A DNA stretch of 64,000 nucleotides from Planctomycetota bacterium. GTDB taxonomy: Bacteria > Planctomycetota > UBA1135 > GCA-002686595. Positions 17,674 to 25,630 of this stretch are shown piece after piece (the first letter of the stretch is position 1; each line of letters starts with the position of its first letter). The DNA lies in assembly GCA_002862085.1 (NCBI GenBank), contig PKCK01000061.1, positions 109,159 to 173,158 on the forward strand, written 5' to 3'. The notes below the pieces were generated by a model. It searched no databases and had not been told where the DNA came from. It was given only the letters and a program-made list of their open reading frames with translations. The position numbers were made by a program, and so were the translations under genes.

Positions 17674-19326
17674 GTGATCAACATGTGGGCGGAGCACGAC
17701 GAGGCGGCCTTCGAAGAGGCCAGGGAGCGAGGGCTCCCCGTCCTCGTGCTCATCGGCACGGCGCGCTGCCCGGCCAGCGCGCGAATGCGCCGAGGTCTGG
17801 AGGAGCGCGCAGGAGCCCTGGAGGGACGCTTCGTCCTCGTGTCGGCGGACCGCGAGGATCATCCGGAGGTCGACGCCGAGCACCGGGGCGCGGGCTGGCC
17901 GACCCTCGTGGTCCTCGACAGCGACGGGACGCGCTCGCGGCGCATCGAGACCGTCGATCCCGAAGAGGCCGTGACGCGCCTCCTCTCGGGTGAGACGGCC
18001 CCTGACGACGACCAGCGCCCGGCTCACGTCGCTGCGGTGAGCCGTATCGGCGACGTCCTCCTGGAGACGGCCGACCCCGAGTGGGGCGGCTGGGGCGCGC
18101 GTCAGAAGTTCCCCCACCCCGACGCCCTGCACATGCTGCTCGTACGGTGGTCGGAGACCGGCGACGAGCGCATGCTCCGGACGGTCACCCGAACGCTCCG
18201 ATCGATGCAGGGCCGGCCGATCCATGACGGACTCGACGGCGGCTTCTACCGCTACGCCACGGAGCGTGACTGGTCCGCTCCCAGCGCGGAGAAGCCGCTG
18301 CTCTCCAACGCCAAGCGTCTCCTCGCCTACGCGGAGGCCTACCAGGTTCTCGGCGAACCGAGCTTCCGTGACACCGCACTCGACATCGCCGCGTGGATGG
18401 ACCGAGCGCTCCGGGACGAGAGAACAGGCGCGTACCGCGCCAGCGAGGAGCTCCATCCCGAGGCCGCGCGCCTGCGCACCGCCGAGGGACGCGCAGCGCT
18501 TCCCTCCCCCACGGTCGACCCGACCATCCACGCCGATCGGAACGCGTGGGCGGTGATGGGCCTCTTGAAGGCGGGGCTCGTCCTCCAGGAACCCGGCCTC
18601 GTCTCGCGTGCGCTCGCCGCCCTCGACTTCGTCCTCGCGCGGATGTTCGAACCTTCGCGCGGCGTGTACGCCTACTGGAACGGCACCTGGAACCAGCCGG
18701 GCGACCTGCGGCAGCAGGCAGCCGTGCTTCGAGCCCTCGTGGACGCGGTGCACTCCGCCGGCGTGAACCACTACCTCGAGCCGGCGCAGGCCATCGCGGT
18801 CTGGGCGGACGAGCGACTGACCGCGACCGACGGGAGCTTTCGCAGCGACCTGCACCAGCGCGAGCTACCAGCCATCGAGCGCAGCACCGAGGACCTCAAG
18901 GCGAACGCGCTCATGGCGGAGGGGCTCCTCCGCCTCGCGGTCCTGACCGGGGAGACGCGCTGGCAGGCGCGCGCCAGGACAGCCCTCGAGGCGTTCCTGG
19001 GAGCCGAGCGCTCGCACGGGTACGAAGGGGCGGGCTACGGTCGCGCGCTCGACCTGCTGGTGCATGCGCCCCTCCACGTCACGATCGTCGGCGCGGCCGA
19101 CGATCCCCTCCGCGCACGGCTGGCCGACGCCGCGCGGCGCCCCTACGTCGCGAGCCGTATCACCCTCACGGTCGACCCTGCCGCCGAACCCGAACTCGCG
19201 GCGAGGCTCGGCCTCGACGCGTCCGGCCCCAGCCACGCGCTCATCCAGCGCGGCGGGCTGACCCTCGCGGTGACGGACGACCCGCAGCGGCTCCCGGCCT
19301 TCATGGCCGGAAGCGAGCGAGACTGA
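17674..19326 (+). CDS. DUF255/YyaL-type thioredoxin-fold plus alpha/alpha-barrel protein
   Basis: A 550-residue protein (GTG start at 17674; an ATG three codons later is an alternative). Residues ~1-105 are a thioredoxin-like domain with the typical opening WAEHDEAAFEEARERGLPVLVLIG, but the active site reads CPAS, keeping only the first cysteine of CxxC. The rest is a helical (alpha/alpha)-barrel with GGFYRYATERDWSAPSAEKPLLSNA and NAWAVMGLLKAG, matching the YyaL/SPATA20 family, which is usually 600-700 residues, so this is a short version. The family's function is unsettled. It is cytoplasmic by sequence, without signal peptide, and stands between the rsfS hairpin and a lipocalin gene. Confidence 0.85.
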   Translation: MINMWAEHDEAAFEEARERGLPVLVLIGTARCPASARMRRGLEERAGALEGRFVLVSADREDHPEVDAEHRGAGWPTLVVLDSDGTRSRRIETVDPEEAVTRLLSGETAPDDDQRPAHVAAVSRIGDVLLETADPEWGGWGARQKFPHPDALHMLLVRWSETGDERMLRTVTRTLRSMQGRPIHDGLDGGFYRYATERDWSAPSAEKPLLSNAKRLLAYAEAYQVLGEPSFRDTALDIAAWMDRALRDERTGAYRASEELHPEAARLRTAEGRAALPSPTVDPTIHADRNAWAVMGLLKAGLVLQEPGLVSRALAALDFVLARMFEPSRGVYAYWNGTWNQPGDLRQQAAVLRALVDAVHSAGVNHYLEPAQAIAVWADERLTATDGSFRSDLHQRELPAIERSTEDLKANALMAEGLLRLAVLTGETRWQARARTALEAFLGAERSHGYEGAGYGRALDLLVHAPLHVTIVGAADDPLRARLADAARRPYVASRITLTVDPAAEPELAARLGLDASGPSHALIQRGGLTLAVTDDPQRLPAFMAGSERD

Positions 19327-19418
19327 CGAGGCCCGGGCCCCGCGCCGTCGCCGCGCTCCGCCTTCCCTGGAAGGTCCTGCGCCGCATCCGAAGAGCCGCC
19401 CCGGGCGAGCCCAAGGGC

Positions 19419-20015
19419 ATGGCCCATCTGAAGCTCCTCGCGCGCGCCAGCAGCGCTCTCCTCGGACTCCTCTGCCTGGGCGCTTGCGTATCACACCCGC
19501 CCCTACCGACCGCCGAGGGAGTGGACCTCCAGCGCTTCATGGGCGACTGGTACGTCCAGGGCCACGTCCCCGCCGGATCCGAGAGGGACGCGCACAACGG
19601 AGTCGAATCCTACGCCCTCGACGAGAAGGGTCGCGTGCTGACGAGCTACGTCTTCCGCGACGGAGGCTTCGATGGGCCGCTCGACGTGACGGAGCCGGTG
19701 GGCGAGGTGAAGGATCGCGAGACCAACGCGACCTGGTCCATGCGCTTCTTCTGGGTCCTCTCGTTCGAATACCTGATCGGCTATCTCGACCGGGACTACC
19801 AGGAGACGATCATCGCGCGTACGAGGCGCGACTACGCCTGGATCATGACCCGGGACCCCGTCATCTCCGACGAGCGCTACGCGGCGCTCGCCGCCAGGCT
19901 CGGCGCGATGGGCTACGACCTCACCCGGCTTCGCCGCGTCCCCCAGCGATGGCCGGATCCGGGGCACCCCGTGACGGGCGCCGAGGAGCCGCTCGCGCTC
20001 ATCACGCGGCGTTGA
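19419..20015 (+). CDS. lipocalin-like lipoprotein (Blc type)
   Basis: A 198-residue protein. The ATG at 19419 opens a lipoprotein signal (LLGLLCLGAC, Cys23). The mature part has the lipocalin GxW motif (DLQRFMGDWYVQGHVP), the NGVESYALDEKGRV strand pair, and the C-terminal YAWIMTRDPVISDERYAALAARL helix typical of bacterial Blc. Blc-type proteins sit at the outer membrane and bind fatty acids or lysophospholipids. The longer upstream frame is out-of-frame with real coding and is ignored. The gene ends 14 bases inside the end of the convergent metalloprotease gene. Confidence 0.88.
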   Translation: MAHLKLLARASSALLGLLCLGACVSHPPLPTAEGVDLQRFMGDWYVQGHVPAGSERDAHNGVESYALDEKGRVLTSYVFRDGGFDGPLDVTEPVGEVKDRETNATWSMRFFWVLSFEYLIGYLDRDYQETIIARTRRDYAWIMTRDPVISDERYAALAARLGAMGYDLTRLRRVPQRWPDPGHPVTGAEEPLALITRR

Positions 20016-22227
20016 CAGCGCGGGGGCGCTGCGCGCTCCAGGCGCGGTGGAGCGCCAGCGCGAGCGCCGCGAGGATCCACCCCGCGCCCGCGATGATGTC
20101 GCGGAAGGTCGGCGGCCCCGGCAGCGGGACCGCGGCGCAGCCGCCGCCGTCGTCGCGGTCGGACGACTCCAACCCCGTGTAGGTGAAGCCCGCCGACAGC
20201 GTCCCCACCTGGCCCGTGGCGTCGTCCTCGACCATCAGGCTCGTGGTCCCCACGCTGCTCGGCGGCGTGACCACTCTGAGGTGCCCGGGACCGACGTACT
20301 CGACGGAAGCAGCTGCCACGCCGCCGGCGCCCGTGTTCGTGTTCACGCCGAAGCTCACGCGGGTGTCTGCGTCGAAGCCGGCCCCCATGATCGAGATCGT
20401 CGCTCCCCCGGAGCGGTCCCCGACGGCCGGCGTGACCTCGGTGATGCGCGGATCGGCATCCGGGACGAGAGTGAAGGCCGTCTCGGCGAAGGGTCCTGCG
20501 GGGGAAGTGACTCGCAGGAAGTACGGGCCGCCGGCGATCCCGGGCGAGGTCACGACGCGCATCCGGGTCGGCGAGTCGAGCAGCACGCCGGGCTGGACCA
20601 CCCCGTCGATGGTGACGTTCATGCCCTCCACGAAACCGGTACCGCCGAGGGTGATGGTCGTACCGCCCATGGTGGAGCCGACGGTGGGGAAGGCCGAGAG
20701 GATCCTCGGCGTCTCGACGACGTCGAAGGCGCCAGGCGCGCGCCCCTCGATCCCGGTGTGATCGATGACGACGACGTCGTGATGTCCTGCGATCGTCTCG
20801 CCGGTGTCGAGCAGGATCGTGTTCTCGTCCGCGACCACGCAGCCGCCGATCTGGCCGTCCCTGTAGATCCGGTCACCGATGACGACCCGCGCTCCTCTCT
20901 GGAAGCCGCTGCCCGTGATGGTGATCGAGGTCCCGCCCTCGGGCTCGCCGACGCGAGGAGAGACCGAGGTCACGACAGGATCGGGGGGCGTGATCTCGAA
21001 GCCGCCGACCAGCGCGTCGCGGTCGCCGCCCGGGGTCACGACCTCGAGATCCACGTGACCGAGCCCGGCGCCGGCGGGGGTCGTCGCCGTGAAGCTCACC
21101 GAGCTCGAGCTCCACTCGACGTTCGTGAGCGCGATCCCGGGATCGCTGATCGTGAGAGTGGAGCCGGCCACGAGGCGGCTTCCCCGGATCAGGTGCGAGG
21201 TGGACTCGCCGCGGACGAGGCGCTGGGGATAGTCGTCGATGACGCGGCCGAGTTGCACGTCGACATCGGCGCGGACGGTCCCCACACCCACCGACGCGAT
21301 GCCACCCGCGGCGACGGCCACCGCCCCGAGGTTCGCCGTCTCGAAGGCCACGTCGACGGCCTGACCGCCGCCGAGGTTCGAGCCCGCGACCGGGCGATCG
21401 AGCGGATCGACGAGGACCGTGTAGCTGCCGGCGTCGAGGCCCTGCAGGGTGAAGGCCCCGTTCGCGCCCGTGAGGATCGCGCCCGCGACGCGGCCATCGA
21501 CGTCGCGCGCCCAGACGTGGGCGCCGACGACGGGATCCGAGGTCCCCTCGCGCACGACGCGCCCGGTGATCCGCGCGAAGGTCGAGGCGGGGTACATGTG
21601 GCGCATGCCGCGCTGATCGTCCAGAGACAGGCTCCTGTGGAGGATGACCCTGGTGTCGACGTAGGGGTACATCGTGGCCCCGCAGACGCCGGAGTGGTCG
21701 AGCCCGAGGAGGTGGCCGAGCTCGTGCGTGGCCACGTCCTGGACGTCGAAGCGGCCGGCCTCTCCCTTCGTCGTGAACGAGAAGTTCTTGCCGTTGAAGA
21801 GCACGTCGGCGTCGATGATGCGGCCGTCCGTGAAAAACGTCACGGGCGTGAGGGCGACGACACCGCTGGCGCCGGAGAAGAAGCCCGATGAGTCGTTCTC
21901 GTCGAAGACGACGAGGTTGACGTCGTTCGCCTGCCAGTCGCGCCGGTCCCTGTTCGCGAGGGATTCCGAGAGCCGCGCGCGTGACCCGCTGGCCTCGTTC
22001 CACGCGTCCATCGCTCCGCGGATCGCGATCTCGTGACTGCCGTCGCCGATGTCGTCCGAGCCGTCCGCCTGGATGACGAGCGTGATCTCGTCCGGGTTCT
22101 CCCAGTAGAGGGCAGTTCCGTCCACGCTGTAGCGGAGGCGGACGTGGGCGACGGCGACTCCCACGAGCGCCGCACAGACGATGAAGCGCATGGCGCGGCC
22201 ACCGAGCTCCCGGACGATCCGACCCAT
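20002..22227 (-). CDS. matrixin-like metalloprotease with IPT/TIG domains and Cys-type C-terminal anchor
   Basis: A 741-residue exported protein. After a short signal, the catalytic domain has the metzincin zinc motif HELGHLLGLDH (residues 168-178) followed by a Met-turn (TMYPYV). Next comes a carboxypeptidase-regulatory-like domain (ITGRVVREGTSDPVVGAHV, ~210-275) and three clear IPT/TIG Ig-like domains, each opening P-x-x-x-S/T-x-x-P-x-x-G-x-x-x-G-G-T/A. The C-terminus is a sorting-type tail: DDGGGC, a hydrophobic helix (IIAGAGWILAALALAL) and a basic end. Expected to be held at the cell surface. The start at 22227 shares one base with the stop of the small upstream gene (TGATG), so the two are coupled; longer in-frame starts are rejected. 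Confidence 0.88.
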   Translation of the reverse strand: MGRIVRELGGRAMRFIVCAALVGVAVAHVRLRYSVDGTALYWENPDEITLVIQADGSDDIGDGSHEIAIRGAMDAWNEASGSRARLSESLANRDRRDWQANDVNLVVFDENDSSGFFSGASGVVALTPVTFFTDGRIIDADVLFNGKNFSFTTKGEAGRFDVQDVATHELGHLLGLDHSGVCGATMYPYVDTRVILHRSLSLDDQRGMRHMYPASTFARITGRVVREGTSDPVVGAHVWARDVDGRVAGAILTGANGAFTLQGLDAGSYTVLVDPLDRPVAGSNLGGGQAVDVAFETANLGAVAVAAGGIASVGVGTVRADVDVQLGRVIDDYPQRLVRGESTSHLIRGSRLVAGSTLTISDPGIALTNVEWSSSSVSFTATTPAGAGLGHVDLEVVTPGGDRDALVGGFEITPPDPVVTSVSPRVGEPEGGTSITITGSGFQRGARVVIGDRIYRDGQIGGCVVADENTILLDTGETIAGHHDVVVIDHTGIEGRAPGAFDVVETPRILSAFPTVGSTMGGTTITLGGTGFVEGMNVTIDGVVQPGVLLDSPTRMRVVTSPGIAGGPYFLRVTSPAGPFAETAFTLVPDADPRITEVTPAVGDRSGGATISIMGAGFDADTRVSFGVNTNTGAGGVAAASVEYVGPGHLRVVTPPSSVGTTSLMVEDDATGQVGTLSAGFTYTGLESSDRDDGGGCAAVPLPGPPTFRDIIAGAGWILAALALALHRAWSAQRPRAVNAA

Positions 22228-22832
22228 CAGCGTCCCTCCGCGGGGGCAGCTGCGAGGCGCGCTTGAGCTCGAGCCTCGAGGCGCGCCACGAGGTCCGGGA
22301 AGGGCATCATGTCGAGGCCGTTCGCGGCGCGCGTTCGCCGCGCGGTGACGAGCGAGACATGCTCGCCGGTCCGGATCGCGGTGCGCTCTCCGTCCGTCGA
22401 GGTGACGATGCGGTACTTGCCCTGGGAGAGCCCCGTCGGGAGCTGCATCCCCTCGGGGGACGCCGCGCCGATGAGCAGGACCACGTCCTCCCCGACGCTC
22501 AGGCGCGGCATGCCAGGCACGACCATCCCCTTGCCCGACGCGAGCACGCCGCCGGGCAGACGGATGGTGCGCTGCGCCTCTTCGGTGCCCCAGAAGGTGC
22601 GGTTCACGGCCACCGTCCAATCGGTGTAGATGACGCCGCGGACGTCCTGGCCGCAAACGGACGCGACCACCGTGCCCTCCACGACCAGCTCGGAGCGCTC
22701 GAAGGCCTCCTCGAGGGTCATCTGGAGGACGGTACCCGCCTCCGACGACCCACGGAGGGCGGGGGAGAGAGCGGAGGCGACGAAGCCGGCCGTGAGGCCG
22801 ACCGCGATCGCGAACACGGGGAAGCGACGCAT
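22227..22832 (-). CDS. secreted companion of the matrixin, unknown family
   Basis: A 201-residue protein. The start at 22832 gives a clean signal peptide (FPVFAIAVGLTAGFVASAL). The mature part contains MTLEEAFERSELVVEGTVV, a VIYTDWTVAVNRTFWG strand pair, TIRLPGGVLASGKGMVVPGMPRLSVGEDVVLLIG, and LSQGKYRI; this pattern looks like a recurrent family of small secreted proteins, but I cannot name it. Its stop shares a base with the metalloprotease ATG, so it is translated just before it. A role as a secreted partner, chaperone or inhibitor of the protease is an inference from coupling only. Confidence 0.75.
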   Translation of the reverse strand: MRRFPVFAIAVGLTAGFVASALSPALRGSSEAGTVLQMTLEEAFERSELVVEGTVVASVCGQDVRGVIYTDWTVAVNRTFWGTEEAQRTIRLPGGVLASGKGMVVPGMPRLSVGEDVVLLIGAASPEGMQLPTGLSQGKYRIVTSTDGERTAIRTGEHVSLVTARRTRAANGLDMMPFPDLVARLEARAQARLAAAPAEGR

Positions 22833-23080
22833 GAACCCTGGGGAGCGGGCAGGGGAACGGAAAGCGGGTCCCCCCGGGGAAGGAGCACCCTGTTGTCGAT
22901 GTCGGAACACCACCGTCGGCCCCTTGACCGCTGTGACCCGAACTGGGCGAGTCGGGATCCATCTGGGACACCCTCTCGGGCCCCGGCCCGCTTCGAGAAC
23001 CCAGAGGAGGGTGTGCCCTCACCGGGGTACGGTTGAGAGCCGGCGCACCTCCCACCGGCGATCCCCTCCCATCGAGTCCC

Positions 23081-23425
23081 ATGGACGCCCAAGCCCTCTT
23101 CGCCCGCCTCTGTACCCGCCACTCGCTCGACCCGGACCTCCTCTCGGAATACGTCCCGCTGGTCAAGCGAGCGCTCTGTTGCCCCGATCGCGTCCGCGAA
23201 CGCATCCTTCGCCTCGTGGAGGACAGCCTGGGCCGAAGGGCCGGCGGCGATCCGACCGCCACCTTCAACGCCCTCGAATCGGACCTCGACGACGAGATCC
23301 TCAAGGCCGTGGCCCGTCGCCTGCACGGCTGGTCCCCCCCTTGGCGACGCCGGCGGACCGATATGACGATCGACCCCGACGATCTCGGCGGGACCCTGCC
23401 CGAGGGTCTCGGCGGGGGGCTCTGA
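23081..23425 (+). CDS. hypothetical small protein
   Basis: A 114-residue protein; the ATG at 23081 is preferred over an in-frame start 48 bases earlier because the extra residues are proline-rich and unlike a folded start. Residues 1-85 are predicted helical (FARLCTRHSLDPDLLSEYVPLVKRALCCPDRVRERILRLVEDSLG) with a Cys pair; the tail has a short basic run and a glycine-rich end. No family recognised. Divergent from the matrixin companion and followed 25 bases later by a strong hairpin, which supports a real transcript. Codon use (G/C third positions) is like the neighbours. Confidence 0.6.
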   Translation: MDAQALFARLCTRHSLDPDLLSEYVPLVKRALCCPDRVRERILRLVEDSLGRRAGGDPTATFNALESDLDDEILKAVARRLHGWSPPWRRRRTDMTIDPDDLGGTLPEGLGGGL

Positions 23426-23449
23426 AGCGAGGGAGCGACCCTCCAATCA

Positions 23450-23489
23450 GACGGGGGCGGCGCGGATCTCATTCCGCGCCGCCCCCGTC
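23450..23489. terminator. 17-bp hairpin between convergent genes
   Basis: Arms 23450-23466 and 23473-23489 pair perfectly over 17 bp with a 6-base loop. It lies between the stop of the small gene at 23425 and the stop of the Cys-repeat protein at 23509, so it could end transcription from both sides. Confidence 0.7.
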
Positions 23490-23508
23490 GACGTTGTGAG
23501 TGGACCGA

Positions 23509-25296
23509 TCAGCGCCTGCTGCGCCGGTCCATCTCACGCCGGATGTCGATCAGGACCTCCGTCAGTCCCTCGATCTCCCGCTCCAGCCGCTCGATGCGCA
23601 GGTGGAGCTGCTCGATCTCGTGACCCACCCCGTCACGGTGGTCGTCGTGCCGGTCGTGGTCGCCGTGCCCGTCGTGGTCGTCGTGCCCGTCGTGGTCGCC
23701 GTGCCCGTCGTGGTCGTCGTGCCCGTCGTGGTCGTGATCGTCGCGGGCCGGCCGGCGCTCGCGGCGAACGACGATCTCCTCCTCCTCGTGCCCATCGTGG
23801 ACAGAGCGGGTCTCTCGGCGCTCGTAGATCTCCTCGTAGCCCTCGGGCAGCGGATCGTAGCCGCTCTCGTGCCCATGGCCGTCGCCGCACTCGCCGCAGC
23901 ACTCCTCCTCGTGCTCTTCGCACTCGCCGCAGCACTCCTCGTCCTCGTGCTCTTCGCACTCACCGCAGCACTCCCCGTGCTCGTGCTCTTCGCACTCACC
24001 GCAGCACTCCTCGTGCTCGTGCCCTTCGCACTCGCCGCAGCACTCCTCGTGCTCGTGCTCTTCGCACTCACCGCAGCACTCCTCGTGCTCGTGCCCTTCG
24101 CACTCACCGCAGCACTCCTCGTCCTCGTGCCCTTCGCACTCGCCGCAGCACTCCTCGTGCTCGTGCTCTTCGCACTCACCGCAGCACTCCTTGTGCTCGT
24201 GCCCTTCGCACTCACCGCAGCACTCCTCGTGCTCGTGCCCTTCGCACTCGCCGCAGCACTCCTCGTGCTCGTGCTCTTCGCACTCGCCGCAGCACTCCTC
24301 GTGCTCATCGGCCCACTCGATCTCCCGCTCGATGATCTCGCCCTCGAGCTCACCCGCGATCGCGATGATGGCGTCTCCGTCGGCGTCCGATCGGATCAGC
24401 CGGAGTCGCCTGGCACCGTCGAGCCGGGCCCCCTCCATCTCGACCTCCAGGATGATCTCGTCGCTCACCTCTCCCAGGGCGAGCGGAGCGCTCTCGGCCG
24501 TCACCACGGTGGAGGGCGTCGCACCTCGCGTGGCGCTCCGGGCGCCCAGGGTCACGCGGCGCCGCATGGGCTTCTTGCCGCGCATGATTCCGACCGCCAC
24601 CGTGTCGCCGGCAGCGTAGGCCGACATCGATTCGATCAGGCCGTCGACGTCGACGACCGAGGAGCCTCCGAGGTTGAAGAGGACGTCCTCCGTCCGTAGC
24701 CCAGCGGCCGCCGCAGGGCTGCCGTCGACGACGGAGGAGATGGTCACACCGTCGTCGCCGTCAACCACCTCGACGCCCATGTAACCCCGGGCGTCGGCAG
24801 CGGGCGCGGGAACGCGGGCGACTGCGCCGCTGTCCGAGAGGTCCACGAGACGCAGCTCGACGGCGCCGGAGGTCTCGTCGGCGGCCACGTCATCGGCGGA
24901 CCCGATCACCCGGGGAGCGGACATCTCGTCGGCGCCCCTGCGATCAGCCATCGATTCGACGAGGAGCGCCTCGATCTTGGAGAGATCGGTCTCCAGCGCC
25001 CGCAGGACGGCAGCAGCGCGCTCGGCCTCGGCTCGCTTCTTCTCTTCATCCTGTCGCGCCGCCTCGATGAGGGCGTTGATCTCGTCGAGGGCGCGCCCGA
25101 GCTCGCCCAGTTCGACCTCGCCCGGACCTGCGGCGATGCTCACCGCGAGGGCCTTCGGCGCGCCGTGCTCGGTCGCAGGGGTGCCGCTGCGTTCGATCTC
25201 CGAGGCCCCGGGCTCGTGGGAGCCGAGGGCGGCGTGGGCGAAGGTCGGAGCGCCGCTGAGGGCGAGGAGGATCGCTGTGACGAAGGAAGCGCGCAT
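23509..25296 (-). CDS. exported PDZ protein with Cys-rich and His/Asp-rich repeat tail
   Basis: A 595-residue protein. Order of parts: signal peptide (1-22, ending FAHA); a helical, probably coiled-coil segment (~62-115); a PDZ domain (~171-255, GYMGVEVVDGDDGVTISSVVDGSPAAAAGLRTEDVL style); a beta-rich acidic stretch; twelve copies of ECCGEC in a 12-residue period (334-470) with spacers such as EEHEHE or EGHEHE, giving 36 Cys in this tract; a His/Asp-rich segment of D-H-D-G-H-D type (~518-555); and a C-terminal coiled coil (~556-595). The repeat tract has the look of a metal-binding region (thiols plus His plus acidic residues), but no family known to me. Upstream on the same strand is a cupredoxin-like gene. 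Function unknown. Confidence 0.85.
   Translation of the reverse strand: MRASFVTAILLALSGAPTFAHAALGSHEPGASEIERSGTPATEHGAPKALAVSIAAGPGEVELGELGRALDEINALIEAARQDEEKKRAEAERAAAVLRALETDLSKIEALLVESMADRRGADEMSAPRVIGSADDVAADETSGAVELRLVDLSDSGAVARVPAPAADARGYMGVEVVDGDDGVTISSVVDGSPAAAAGLRTEDVLFNLGGSSVVDVDGLIESMSAYAAGDTVAVGIMRGKKPMRRRVTLGARSATRGATPSTVVTAESAPLALGEVSDEIILEVEMEGARLDGARRLRLIRSDADGDAIIAIAGELEGEIIEREIEWADEHEECCGECEEHEHEECCGECEGHEHEECCGECEGHEHKECCGECEEHEHEECCGECEGHEDEECCGECEGHEHEECCGECEEHEHEECCGECEGHEHEECCGECEEHEHGECCGECEEHEDEECCGECEEHEEECCGECGDGHGHESGYDPLPEGYEEIYERRETRSVHDGHEEEEIVVRRERRPARDDHDHDGHDDHDGHGDHDGHDDHDGHGDHDRHDDHRDGVGHEIEQLHLRIERLEREIEGLTEVLIDIRREMDRRSRR
23634..23745 (-). repeat. GTCGTG-type short repeats encoding the His/Asp-rich segment
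   Basis: Imperfect 12- to 24-base units (plus-strand GTCGTGGTCGTCGTGCCC and variants) encode HDGHDD/HDGHGD in the PDZ protein. Local codon repetition makes slippage and copy-number change likely. Confidence 0.85.
23887..24306 (-). repeat. twelve 36-base coding repeats (ECCGEC tract)
   Basis: Twelve tandem units of 36 bases (the last spacer is 33), each encoding ECCGEC plus a 6-residue acidic/His spacer. Units differ at a few positions only (EEHEHE, EGHEHE, EGHEDE, EGHEHK, EEHEHG). The period is exact in frame, so the tract grew by duplication under coding constraint. Confidence 0.95.
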
Positions 25297-25370
25297 GGTC
25301 GTTCGCTCGGGGTGAGGGTGGGCGGCCGGGGTGGGTCGGAGCCGACGAGGGCCGCCGGAGCGGCTCCGAC

Positions 25371-25398
25371 CGTATAGGAGATCGACCGTGGCGTTCAG
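25371..25398 (-). promoter_or_regulatory. candidate promoter for the Cys-repeat PDZ gene
   Basis: On the reverse strand CTGAAC (25398-25393) and TATACG (25376-25371) are 16 bases apart, about 75 bases before the ATG at 25296. This is the most A/T-rich patch of the 334-base spacer 25297-25630, which otherwise holds only the hairpin at 25536-25568. Confidence 0.45.
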
Positions 25399-25535
25399 TG
25401 ACTACAGGGGGAGAACCCCTCATGGTGGAAGAAAGACCGGCGAACGACCGCTGAGGGCCGCCTGTGAGGGACTCCGAGGCATGGCCGGAGGAGCGCGGCG
25501 AGCGCTGTACGCCTCGTCCCCGTGCCCCGACGAAC

Positions 25536-25568
25536 AGCCCCCGGGACCGCGACGCGATCCCGGGGGCT
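25536..25568 (-). terminator. 11-bp GC hairpin after the cupredoxin gene
   Basis: Arms 25536-25546 and 25558-25568 are perfect complements with an 11-base loop, 63 bases past the stop of the cupredoxin-like gene in its reading direction. It separates that gene from the PDZ gene, so the two are likely separate transcripts. Confidence 0.6.
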
Positions 25569-25630
25569 CCTGGCCGGCGTTCCGCGGTTCGCGGGGCCAT
25601 CCTGACGCGGGCTCGCGCCCCGCGCCGGGG

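Noticed and set aside
22228..23472. N-terminal extension of the matrixin frame to a 1156-residue protein
   Set aside because: The extra residues are low-complexity, overlap the real companion gene, and the signal peptide and coupled start are at 22227.
23887..24306. Regular 36-base repeats that could suggest a CRISPR array
   Set aside because: Units are contiguous and in frame with no unique spacers, and they code for a Cys-rich peptide.
23500..24699. A 399-codon open frame on the plus strand across the Cys-repeat region, encoding hydrophobic LVLVPFALAAAL-type repeats
   Set aside because: It is the antisense reading of the 36-base repeats (GAG/TGC/CAC codons read backward give CTC/GCA/GTG). 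The reverse-strand frame has a signal peptide and PDZ domain, this one has no start context or domain.
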